Assembly: GCA_964530325.1 (NCBI GenBank)
Contig: CAZHAX010000002.1
Span: 1 to 64,000, forward strand
DNA length: 64,000 bases
Direction: 5' to 3'
Source: CAZHAX01 sp964530325
GTDB lineage: Bacteria > Chloroflexota > Anaerolineae > B4-G1
Below, in pieces: positions 42,759 to 50,468 of this stretch. The notes beneath the pieces were generated by a model. The model was given only the letters and a program-made list of their open reading frames with translations, did not search any database and was not told the origin of the DNA. Position 1 is the stretch's first letter; every line of letters begins with the position of its first letter. The position numbers and the translations under genes were made by a program.

Positions 42759-44567
42759 TTGGATCAATCCCGCATCCGCGATTTCTGTATCATTGCCCAT
42801 ATCGATCACGGCAAGTCGACGCTGGCCGACCGGCTGCTCGAGCGGACCGGCACGATAACCGAGCGCGACATGAAGGAGCAGGTGCTCGATTCGATGGATC
42901 TGGAGCGGGAGAAGGGTGTGACGATCAAGGCTTCGGCCGTCAGAATGTCCTACGAGGCCCCAGGCGGCCAGGAATACGAGCTGAACCTGATCGATACGCC
43001 GGGCCACGTCGACTTCTCCTACGAGGTGAGCCGGGCCCTGGCCGCGTGCGAAGGGGCGCTGCTGGTCGTGGATGCAGCCCAGGGGATAGAGGCCCAGACG
43101 CTGGCCAACCTATATCTGGCCTTGGACGGCGACATGGAGATCATCCCGGTCGTGAACAAGATAGATCTGGCCATTGCCCGGCCGGACGAGGTGGCGCTGG
43201 AGTTGGCTGACCTGCTGGGGATGCAGCCGGACGACGTGCTGCACGTCTCCGCCAGGGAAGGGCGGGGCGTGGAGGAGCTGCTTGAGGCAGTGGTCGCGCG
43301 CTTGCCATCGCCCCGAGGCGCGGCTGAATCCCCCCTCCGAGCGCTCATCTTCGACTCGCACTACGATCCCTACAAAGGGGTCGTCGCCTACGTGCGGGTT
43401 GTCGACGGCGTGCTGAGGGACGGCGAGGCGCTCCTATTGATGGCGACTGGCTCTGAGACCGAGCCGGTGGAGGTGGGCATCTTCAAGCCGCAGATGAGCG
43501 CCGTCGAGCGGCTGACGGCGGGAGAGGTAGGCTACGTCGCTACCGGGCTGAAGACGATCCGCGAGTGCCAGGTAGGCGATACGATCACCTCCGCCGTGCA
43601 GCCAGCGCCCGAGGCGTTGAGCGGCTATCGTCCGGTCAAGCCGATGGTCTTCGCCGGCCTCTTCCCTATCGAGGGCGAGGACTACAACGCGCTGAGGGAT
43701 GCTCTACAGAAGCTCCAGCTGAACGACGCCGCCCTCGTCTTCGAGCCGGAGAGCTCGCAGGCGCTCCAATTCGGCTTTCGCTGCGGCTTCCTGGGCCTGT
43801 TTCACATGGAGATCGTACAGGAGCGGTTGGAGCGTGAGTACGGTCTGGAGCTGATCGCCACCGCTCCGAGCGTGGCCTATGAGCTGCTTACCCACAGCGG
43901 GGATGAGATCACTATCTCCAGCCCGGCGGATCTGCCCGACCCGGCGACGATCGAGGAGATACGCGAGCCGTGGATGCGCATCCAGGTCTTCACCCCGGCG
44001 GACTATATCGGGTCGGTGATGGAAGTGGTGAAGCGGCGGCGCGGCGAGTACGTTTCCACCGAGTACCTGGACGCCCAGCGGGTGATGATCGCCTATGACG
44101 TGCCGCTAGCCGAGATGATCGTTGACCTACACGACAGGCTCAAGTCCGTCACCCGGGGTTATGCCTCGATGGACTACACATTCGCCGGCTACCGGGCTGG
44201 CGATCTGGTTCGGATGGACATCCTGGTGAACAAAGAGATACTGGACGCGCTGGCTCTGATCGTCCACCGCGACCAAGCTCAGGAGAAGGGCAAGGCGCTG
44301 GTGCACAAGATGAAGGAAGTGATCCCCCGGCAGATGTTCGCCGTCCCGATTCAGGCGGCTATCGGCGGCAAGATCATCGCCAGGGAGACGGTGAGCGCCT
44401 TGCGCAAGGACGTGCTTTCCAAGTGCTACGGGGGCGACGTCAGCCGCAAGCGAAAGCTGCTGCAGAAGCAGAAGGCGGGCAAGAAGAGGCTCAAGCAGTT
44501 TGGGCAGGTGATGGTTCCTCAGGAGGCGTTCCTGGCGATGCTAAGCCTGGGCGAGGACGAGGGCTGA
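42759..44567 (+). CDS. lepA: Elongation factor 4 (back-translocating GTPase LepA)
   Basis: A 602-aa translational GTPase that acts on stalled ribosomes. GTP-binding motifs [17 protein letters not shown] and NKID are present, followed by EF-G-like domains II, III and V ([27 protein letters not shown] segment, [21 protein letters not shown]). The LepA-specific C-terminal domain is [29 protein letters not shown] use the TTG at 42759 (about 10 nt after GGAAGG) because it gives the standard N-terminus; GTGs at 42750 and 42753 are possible. An upstream ATG at 42735 lies in the promoter. First gene of a transcript continuing into a binding protein 8 bp on. Confidence 0.96.
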   Translation: MDQSRIRDFCIIAHIDHGKSTLADRLLERTGTITERDMKEQVLDSMDLEREKGVTIKASAVRMSYEAPGGQEYELNLIDTPGHVDFSYEVSRALAACEGALLVVDAAQGIEAQTLANLYLALDGDMEIIPVVNKIDLAIARPDEVALELADLLGMQPDDVLHVSAREGRGVEELLEAVVARLPSPRGAAESPLRALIFDSHYDPYKGVVAYVRVVDGVLRDGEALLLMATGSETEPVEVGIFKPQMSAVERLTAGEVGYVATGLKTIRECQVGDTITSAVQPAPEALSGYRPVKPMVFAGLFPIEGEDYNALRDALQKLQLNDAALVFEPESSQALQFGFRCGFLGLFHMEIVQERLEREYGLELIATAPSVAYELLTHSGDEITISSPADLPDPATIEEIREPWMRIQVFTPADYIGSVMEVVKRRRGEYVSTEYLDAQRVMIAYDVPLAEMIVDLHDRLKSVTRGYASMDYTFAGYRAGDLVRMDILVNKEILDALALIVHRDQAQEKGKALVHKMKEVIPRQMFAVPIQAAIGGKIIARETVSALRKDVLSKCYGGDVSRKRKLLQKQKAGKKRLKQFGQVMVPQEAFLAMLSLGEDEG

Positions 44568-44575
44568 GAAGGCCG

Positions 44576-46489
44576 ATGGCGCGAGACGGCCTCCGCATAG
44601 CCGTAGGTCTGGGGCTTGTCCTCGCTGCCCTGGCCGGCTGCTCGGGGACGGGTGGGATCGAGGTCGGCACTCGCCGGCCCGGGGGCACCGCTGTGGCCGT
44701 GCCCACGTCGGACACGTCCATCGCGGCGGGGCCCAAGTTGCTTAACGTCTGCGTGCTGGGCGAGCCCGATTCGCTCTACTTGTACGGTGGCTCCGGAATC
44801 GACGCCACTCAGCACGTTCTTGCATCGCTGTACGATGGCCCCGTCGACTATCTCGACTACACAGCACAGCCGGTGATACTGGAGAGCCTGCCCAGCTTCG
44901 CCGCCGGCGATGTGATCACCCGCGCGCTGCGGGCCTATCCCGGCGATATCGTCGTCGATGCCGAGGGTCAGGTGCAGGAGCTGGCCGCTGGACTTCGAGT
45001 GCGCCCGGCCGGATGCTATCGGGATGAATGCGCCGTCAGGTTCTTCGGAGAATGGCTGCTCATGGAGCGCATGGAGGCCACCTTCACGATCAAGGAGGGG
45101 GTCACCTGGTCGGACGGCGAGCCGGTCACAGGGGCGGACTCCGTCTTCGCCTACCAGGTCGTGCGGGATCCGGCCACGCCCGTAGGAGACTACATCGTAG
45201 AGAGAACGACGAGCTACGTCGCCGTGGGAGAGCGGGGCGTGAAGTGGACCGGTATCCGGGGCTACTACAACTCCACTGTGGCGACGGCCTTCTTCGCTCC
45301 GCTGCCCAAGCACCAGCTGGAGGATTACACGCCGGAGCAGCTGCTGCAGATCGAGGAGACGAGGCGAAGCCCGCTCACCTGGGGGCCCTTCATCGTCGAC
45401 GCCTGGGTCGCGGGGGAGTATCTGGCGCTGTCACCAAACGAGCATTACTTCCGCGCCGCCGAAGGGCTGCCCCATCTCGATCAACTGGTCTTCAAGTTCG
45501 CCGATGACGCCGCGGAAGTGGCCGCCCGGGTCCTGACGGCGGAGTGTGACTTGGGCGTAGGTGTGGGATACTCGGATTGGGAGCCGTTTCTGCCTCTGCT
45601 TGCGGCCGCCGAGGACCGGGGCGAGGTGCGGCTGGTCACGGCGGGTACGGACCTGTGGGAGCACATCGATTTCGGCATCCTGCCGGCATCGTACTACGGG
45701 AGGCCTGCCTTTTTCGGCGAGGCGGCAATAAGGCGGGCGATCGTCCAGTGCATAGACCGCCAGGCGATCGTCGACGAGGTCACCTACGGGCACGGCACCA
45801 TCTCCCACAGTTACCTGCCGGCCGAGCACCCGCTCTATGCTGGCGACCGGCTCGTGCAGTGGGACTACAACCCCGGGGCGGCTAATGCACGGCTCGAGGA
45901 GTCCGGCTGGATCGACGCCGACGAGGACGGCGTTCGTGAGTCACACAGCGTCCCGGGAGTCTTTTCCGGCACGCCGCTGAGAATCACGCTGCTGGCTTCG
46001 TCGGATGATCTGATCTCGCGTCAGGTTGCCGGTATCGTCCGAGTCAACCTGGCAGACTGCGGGGTAGACGTTGAAGTGGAGATGCTGGCGTCGGAAACGC
46101 TGCTGGCGCCTGGCCCGGACGGGCCTGTCTTCGGCCGGCAGTTCGACATGGCGGAGATGACGTCCGACCTGGACGCGACCGGGACATGCCGGCTCTTCCT
46201 TTCGTCCGAGGTCCCCTGGGGTCTGGCCTGGGAGGGGATCAACCCCAGCGGGTATTCCAGCGAGGGTTTCGATGCAGCTTGCGAAGCGGCGCTCAGCGCG
46301 CGGCCGGGCTCCGACGACCACCAGCAATACCACGAGCTGGCCCAGGCGATCTTTGCCCAGGAGCTCCCGGCAATTCCGCTTTTCTGGCGGCCGCGCCTGG
46401 CGCTGGCCCGCCCGCACGTTCTGGGCTTCGAGATCAACAGCACTGCTCCGAGCGACCTTTGGTCGGCTGAGACGCTGGACATCGAGTAG
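44576..46489 (+). CDS. Peptide/nickel-type (family 5) ABC substrate-binding lipoprotein
   Basis: A 637-aa extracellular binding lipoprotein of the OppA/DppA class. Signal GLRIAVGLGLVLAALAGC with lipobox. Typical motifs: VCVLGEPDSLYLYGG, TFTIKEGVTWSDGEPVTGADSVFAYQVV, DFGILPASYYGRPAFFGEAAIRRAIVQCIDRQAIVDEV, YLPAEHPLYAGD, and IPLFWRPRLALARPHVLGF. It is longer than typical (about 540). No permease or ATPase genes are adjacent; a kinase gene follows 38 bp later, so it could feed a sensory as well as a transport function. ATG at 44576, 8 bp after lepA, with GAAGG upstream. Confidence 0.88.
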   Translation: MARDGLRIAVGLGLVLAALAGCSGTGGIEVGTRRPGGTAVAVPTSDTSIAAGPKLLNVCVLGEPDSLYLYGGSGIDATQHVLASLYDGPVDYLDYTAQPVILESLPSFAAGDVITRALRAYPGDIVVDAEGQVQELAAGLRVRPAGCYRDECAVRFFGEWLLMERMEATFTIKEGVTWSDGEPVTGADSVFAYQVVRDPATPVGDYIVERTTSYVAVGERGVKWTGIRGYYNSTVATAFFAPLPKHQLEDYTPEQLLQIEETRRSPLTWGPFIVDAWVAGEYLALSPNEHYFRAAEGLPHLDQLVFKFADDAAEVAARVLTAECDLGVGVGYSDWEPFLPLLAAAEDRGEVRLVTAGTDLWEHIDFGILPASYYGRPAFFGEAAIRRAIVQCIDRQAIVDEVTYGHGTISHSYLPAEHPLYAGDRLVQWDYNPGAANARLEESGWIDADEDGVRESHSVPGVFSGTPLRITLLASSDDLISRQVAGIVRVNLADCGVDVEVEMLASETLLAPGPDGPVFGRQFDMAEMTSDLDATGTCRLFLSSEVPWGLAWEGINPSGYSSEGFDAACEAALSARPGSDDHQQYHELAQAIFAQELPAIPLFWRPRLALARPHVLGFEINSTAPSDLWSAETLDIE

Positions 46490-46527
46490 CGCGCTTCCCG
46501 GCGGCACAGAGCAGTCACGGTGGTGAT

Positions 46528-48192
46528 ATGGAGACCAGGCAGGATCCACTAGCGCCGCGCATACTGGTCGTTGAAGATGACCGCGACATGGTGGTCCTTC
46601 TGAAGCATATGCTAGCTCCCGTCCACGCTGACGTGCTCGTCGCCTACTCGGGGGACGAGGCCTTCAAGGTGCTGGTTGAGCAGGCGGAGACGGGCAGGCC
46701 GGTCGATCTGATCCTTTTGGACATAATGGTTCCGGGCATGGATGGGTACGAGGTGGCGGCGCGGGCCAAGGCGGACCGGCGGCTGCGCGATGTATCTATC
46801 ATCATGACCACGGCGATCGACTCTGTCGAGAGCAAAACGCTCGGCTTGGGGCTGGGGGCGGACGACTACCTGACGAAGCCCTTCGATCCCCAGGAGCTCC
46901 TGGCCCGGATCGACGCTGTGATGCGCGTCCGCCGCAGCGAGGCGGCGTTGAAGCGGCGCAACCAGGAGCTGGCTGCCCTTGTCGAGGCCAACCGCATGGT
47001 CAGCTCGAGCCTCGACCTGGATGAGATCTTGGCGGCTACCATGCGCGGCATCGGGGGGATCGTTCCGGTGGAAGCGGGCCTGGTGGTGCTCGTCGGCGAG
47101 GAGAGCGACGAGCTGGAGGTGCGCACCACCTTCGGGCCGGAAGAGGACGGAAGCGGCAGGAAGATGGAACGGGGGGAAGGGGTCATCGGCCACGTGGTCG
47201 AGTCGGGCCAGCCCAGGCTGGTGAACGACGTGGACCGGGACCCACACTTCCTGCCGGAAGTAGACGAGGTTGGAGGGGTCACGGCCCAGAGCATACTCTG
47301 CGTGCCACTGGCCGCGCGCAGCCGGGTCATCGGCGCGATGCAGCTGCTCAATCGGTCCGGTGGGGCGTTCACCGACGAGGACCAGGAGCTAGTGGAGGCG
47401 ATAGCGGCCTCTGTGGCCGTGGCCCTGGAGAACGCCGCCCTATATGGGGAGCTGGCGGACTTCGCGCAGGAGATAGAACGCTCGCAGGCCCAGCTGGTGC
47501 AGGCAGAGAAGATGGCGGCCATCGGCAGGCTGGCTGCTTCGGTCGCTCACGAAATCAACAACCCTCTGCAGGCGATTCACAACACTCTGCATCTCTCCCG
47601 GCAGGAGAAGCTGGGGGCGGAGAAGCGACGCGAGTACCTGGAGATGGCGGAGAGTGAGGTGAAGCGCCTGATCAGCATCGTTCAGCGTATGCTTGATTTC
47701 TACCGGCCGTCCAAGGGAGGTGTCGCCCTCGTCGACGTAAACGAGGTCGTGGAGAACGTTCTGAAGCTGGCGGCGAAGAAGATGCAGCACAGCGGCGTCG
47801 CCGTGAGCGCCGACCTGGGTGAGCTGCCCCCGGCGGAGTTGGTGCAGGACCAGATCGCCCAGGTGTTCCTGAACCTGGCGATCAACGCCACCGAGGCTAT
47901 GCCTGGCGGCGGGGAGCTATCCGTGCAGACGATGCTCTCGGACGACGGGGAATCCGTGCTGGTGAAGTTCAGCGATGGCGGAGAGGGGATGAGCGCCGAG
48001 CAAGTGGCCAACCTGTTCGAGCCCTTCTACACCACCAAGCAGAACGGCACCGGACTCGGCCTGGCCATTAGCTACGGTATAGTGGAGCGGCACGGCGGCG
48101 ACATCGAAGTGGTGAGCCAGCCCGGTGAGGGGTCCACCTTCACCGTCCGTCTGCCTGTACAGGGGGTGCGTGGGGATCGCAGCCCAGGGTGA
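46528..48192 (+). CDS. Histidine kinase with N-terminal receiver and GAF domain
   Basis: A 554-aa cytoplasmic protein. Receiver 10-135 (RILVVEDDRDMVVLLKHML, acceptor Asp65 in LILLDIMVPGMDG, KPFDP). GAF domain about 145-305 (NRMVSSSLDLDEILAATMRGIGGIVPVEAGLVVLV...). An NtrB-type HisKA follows (KMAAIGRLAASVAHEINNPLQAIHNTL), then an ATPase domain (LNLAINATEAMPGGGEL, GTGLGLAISYGIVERHGG). The His box HEINNPLQ is that of NtrB/AtoS kinases. The next gene, 7 bp on, encodes an OmpR-type DNA-binding regulator and is the likely partner. ATG is preceded by a weak GGTGGTG. Confidence 0.92.
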   Translation: METRQDPLAPRILVVEDDRDMVVLLKHMLAPVHADVLVAYSGDEAFKVLVEQAETGRPVDLILLDIMVPGMDGYEVAARAKADRRLRDVSIIMTTAIDSVESKTLGLGLGADDYLTKPFDPQELLARIDAVMRVRRSEAALKRRNQELAALVEANRMVSSSLDLDEILAATMRGIGGIVPVEAGLVVLVGEESDELEVRTTFGPEEDGSGRKMERGEGVIGHVVESGQPRLVNDVDRDPHFLPEVDEVGGVTAQSILCVPLAARSRVIGAMQLLNRSGGAFTDEDQELVEAIAASVAVALENAALYGELADFAQEIERSQAQLVQAEKMAAIGRLAASVAHEINNPLQAIHNTLHLSRQEKLGAEKRREYLEMAESEVKRLISIVQRMLDFYRPSKGGVALVDVNEVVENVLKLAAKKMQHSGVAVSADLGELPPAELVQDQIAQVFLNLAINATEAMPGGGELSVQTMLSDDGESVLVKFSDGGEGMSAEQVANLFEPFYTTKQNGTGLGLAISYGIVERHGGDIEVVSQPGEGSTFTVRLPVQGVRGDRSPG

Positions 48193-48199
48193 GGTGACA

Positions 48200-49018
48200 A
48201 TGGACAGTCACGATCGAGCGATTCGATTGATGGTCGTGGACGATGAGGCTGTGGCCCGCGTCTCGATGGCCGAGGTGCTGAAGCTAGAGGGGTACGAGGT
48301 GCACACGGCGGCCAGCGGGGAGGAGGCGCTGAGCCTCCTGGAGAAGAGCGGCCCGTTCGACCTCATGGTGCTCGATCTGAAGATGCCGGGGATGGACGGG
48401 CTGGAGGTGACCGAGGCGGTGGGCGAGCGCTCGCCCGGAACGGTGATCATCTTGCTGACCGCCTTCGCCACGCTGGAGACGGCAATCGACGCGGTGCGCA
48501 AGGGAGCGCACGACTACCTGCTGAAGCCGTGCCCTGTCCCGGAGGTCCTGGAAAGCGTGCGCAAGGGTCTGGAGAAGCGCCACCAGGAGAGGCAGCGGCA
48601 AGTGCTCGTGAACCAGCTGGAGCAGACGATATCGCGGCTGGCTTCAGTGGAGGGTGGCGAGCTTCCCCAGCCGGCTGCCCCTGTCCGCGCCGACCGCTTC
48701 GCCAAGATCGGCGACCTGGCGCTCGACCGGCAGAAGCACGTGGCCTCGATGGGCGGCCGGCCGCTTGATTTGACACCGACAGAGTTCAAGATACTGGCTT
48801 GCCTCATGGAGACGCCGGACGAAGTCTGGAGCCCTCGGGACCTGGTGCGGCGGGCGCAGGGCTACGATACGGATGCCTGGGGAGCCCGGGCAATCGTCCG
48901 TGTGCACATCCGCCGCCTGCGTAAGAAGATCGAGCAAGATGCCTCGAATCCCCGCTACATAGTCAACGTGCGGGGTGTAGGCTACCTCCTTTCCTCGGGT
49001 CGATCCGGCTCTGAGTGA
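48200..49018 (+). CDS. Response regulator: NtrC-like receiver with OmpR-type winged-helix output
   Basis: A 272-aa transcription factor. Receiver 8-125 with MVVDDEAVARVSM, acceptor Asp59 (LMVLDLKMPGMDG), TAFATLETAIDAVRKGAHDYLLKPC, a sequence style typical of NtrC-type receivers. A coiled linker (RHQERQRQVLVNQLEQTISRL) leads to a Trans_reg_C winged helix (FAKIGDLALDRQKHVASMGGRPLDLTPTEFKILACLMETPDEVWSPRDLVRRAQG, IVRVHIRRLRKKIE, VRGVGYLL). OmpR-type domains bind 11-bp direct repeats. Such repeats lie 86 bp downstream of this gene and at the sensor operon promoter. Start ATG after GGTGAGGTGACA. Probable partner of the preceding kinase. Confidence 0.92.
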   Translation: MDSHDRAIRLMVVDDEAVARVSMAEVLKLEGYEVHTAASGEEALSLLEKSGPFDLMVLDLKMPGMDGLEVTEAVGERSPGTVIILLTAFATLETAIDAVRKGAHDYLLKPCPVPEVLESVRKGLEKRHQERQRQVLVNQLEQTISRLASVEGGELPQPAAPVRADRFAKIGDLALDRQKHVASMGGRPLDLTPTEFKILACLMETPDEVWSPRDLVRRAQGYDTDAWGARAIVRVHIRRLRKKIEQDASNPRYIVNVRGVGYLLSSGRSGSE

Positions 49019-49103
49019 GTGTCGCTCGCAGCATCCCTCGCCTTGGCCGCGCTGGCGGCGGCCTTGCGGCGCGCCAGTAGGGCCAGATTCAGCGTCCCCA
49101 CCC

Positions 49104-49158
49104 GTAACCAAACCGTAACCCCTTCGTTACATGTACGTCCGGGGCAGTGTGGTATCCT
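49104..49158 (+). promoter_or_regulatory. Activator-type promoter: GTAAC 11-bp repeats plus extended -10
   Basis: GTAAC at 49104-49108 and 49115-49119 (11-bp period) with a third half-site GTTAC at 49126-49130. Then, 33 bp after the second GTAAC, an extended -10 TGG-TATCCT (49150-49158). No -35 is recognisable. Predicted start near 49165, placing the first two repeats at about -61 to -46. The layout and distances equal those upstream of 24692. It would drive the small ORF at 49269 and the globin-fold-like gene after it. Confidence 0.6.
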
Positions 49159-49268
49159 ATGGTTGGCCGCTGCGCCCGGCACCAGCGCAGGCCCCGCCGT
49201 CTACACTCTTTACACGCTGGCTGCCGGGGCGATTGGTAGACGGCGGGGTGTTTGCTGGGCAGGAAGAG

Positions 49269-49493
49269 ATGGGTGTGCAGATGGTGAATGCTGATCAGAC
49301 TGTAGATCTAGTCGAGGCTCTGAGGAGGGCCGGTAATCCGCGCGTGGCGGCATCACAGCGGTTGCGCCGGCTGTTGCAGGAAGTCTCGATGAGGAGCCGC
49401 TGCGGAGCTATCGATTCGGACGACAGGCGATCGCTCGTCGGCGGAGTGGGCGAGTCCGGGCTGGTTCCGGAGAGCGCCGGCGGCGGTGAATGA
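49269..49493 (+). CDS. Small hypothetical protein
   Basis: A 74-aa reading frame starting MGVQMVNADQTVDLVEALRRAGNPRVAASQRLRRLLQEVSM, mainly a basic amphipathic helix with a Gly/Ser-rich tail (SLVGGVGESGLVPESAGGG). AGGAAGAG immediately precedes the ATG, and a plausible promoter lies at 49104-49158. No family recognised. Codon use looks similar to neighbours, but the tail is low in complexity, so it might be an expressed leader peptide or a chance frame. Confidence 0.4.
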   Translation: MGVQMVNADQTVDLVEALRRAGNPRVAASQRLRRLLQEVSMRSRCGAIDSDDRRSLVGGVGESGLVPESAGGGE

Positions 49494-49532
49494 GGGCAGG
49501 TCTCTTCCGGGCGGTGGAGGAAACTGGTGGGG

Positions 49533-50126
49533 ATGACGGCCTGGTTTGACACGGTCAAGGCCTGTGTAGGATGGGACCTGGCCGACCAGGCGCAGATCGC
49601 CAAGCTGCGCTCCTGGCTGAACTCGAACCTGAGCCAGGTTGTCGAGTACTTGGGCGAGCAGCTGGCGGAGTGCAAGGGGGCACACGCGCTGATGTCGAAC
49701 AAGCGCTTTGTGCGCCGCCTGCACGCCACGCTCGGTGAGTGGCTGTCTGGTCTACTCGAAGGGGCGTTCGAGGGGGAGCGCGCTCAGGAGCGCCGGGCGT
49801 TCGGAACGGGGCTGTTGGAGCGGGACCTGACGTTCAACGACGTCATCCTGCTGGAGGGGCTGGCCAGGAGCCGGCTCTTCGAGCTAGCCCGCGAGCAGCT
49901 CAGTGACGACGCAGAGGCGCTGTCGGCAACCATGCGGAGCCTTGACAAGGCGCTGAATCTCGATTCCGCGCTCATCTATTCCGGTTATCTAGAGGTTCGC
50001 GATGCCGAGCTGGAGCGCGCTCTCCTGGACCGCTTTCTTACCGTTACGGGCTTCAGCCGGACGCTGTACGAGAACCTGGTTGAGGCACGCAGCAATGGGG
50101 TCGCGGAGGTAGCCCGGGCTGGCTGA
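49533..50126 (+). CDS. Protoglobin/globin-coupled-sensor-fold-like protein, apparently lacking the haem His
   Basis: A 197-aa, all-helical soluble protein. The last third, MRSLDKALNLDSALIYSGYLEVRDAELERALLDRF, resembles the G-H helix region of globin-coupled sensors and RsbR-type non-haem globin domains (KAxxLDxALxxxxYLE). EWLSGLLEGAFEGERAQERR preceding matches the E-F region in style. Where sensors have the proximal His before RIGL, this protein has Leu (GTGLLERDL), so haem binding is doubtful. I start at ATG 49533 after GGTGGGG; GTG 49527 is alternative. A terminator follows at 50191. It would act as a stand-alone sensory module. The fold call is by pattern only. Confidence 0.5.
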   Translation: MTAWFDTVKACVGWDLADQAQIAKLRSWLNSNLSQVVEYLGEQLAECKGAHALMSNKRFVRRLHATLGEWLSGLLEGAFEGERAQERRAFGTGLLERDLTFNDVILLEGLARSRLFELAREQLSDDAEALSATMRSLDKALNLDSALIYSGYLEVRDAELERALLDRFLTVTGFSRTLYENLVEARSNGVAEVARAG

Positions 50127-50190
50127 CCGCCATACCTGGGCTGCCCGCAGCCCACCCTCCCTTCTCGGCGAACGCCCCTTCGAGTACATA

Positions 50191-50217
50191 GAGCCGGGCC
50201 TCTCAGAGGCCCGGCTC
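50191..50217 (+). terminator. Strong terminator after the globin-fold-like gene
   Basis: GAGCCGGGCCT (50191-50201) and AGGCCCGGCTC (50207-50217) form an 11-bp perfect stem with a 5-nt loop, extendable by two pairs at the loop. It lies 65 bp after the stop codon, followed by TTC. Confidence 0.75.
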
Positions 50218-50359
50218 TTCACGTGCTGCGGATCGGGAGAGGAAGACCCGAGGTGTGCACTGGGCTGTGTCGGGCAGCTGAACCCCGGCGCAGCGCATAG
50301 CCGGGCCAGGGCGCTCAGAGTGCGGGGCCGTCACCAGGCGGCCACGTCCTCTAGGAAGA

Positions 50360-50456
50360 AGACCCTAAGGGTCTGGGACGGTTCGAAACGGCGAAGGTGT
50401 TTGGCGGCTGCTCGCCCCAGATGATCGCTAGGCCTCATAGCAGACCCTTAGGGTCT
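50360..50456. repeat. Pair of 15-bp palindromes AGACCCTWAGGGTCT
   Basis: AGACCCTAAGGGTCT at 50360-50374 and AGACCCTTAGGGTCT at 50442-50456 are the same palindrome, differing only at the central base, 82 bp apart. They flank non-coding DNA between the globin-like gene and the convergent subtilase gene. The second lies 12 bp beyond the subtilase stop and may serve as its terminator. The rest of 50127-50468 shows only the terminator at 50191 and no gene. Two palindromes flanking a short spacer resemble REP/REPIN elements. Confidence 0.6.
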
Positions 50457-50468
50457 AGCGCGCTTCGA

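Noticed and set aside
50376..50395. Possible tRNA T-arm (GGTTCGAAAC)
   Set aside because: No acceptor or anticodon stem can be drawn around it and no CCA end; it is a chance match within the palindrome spacer.
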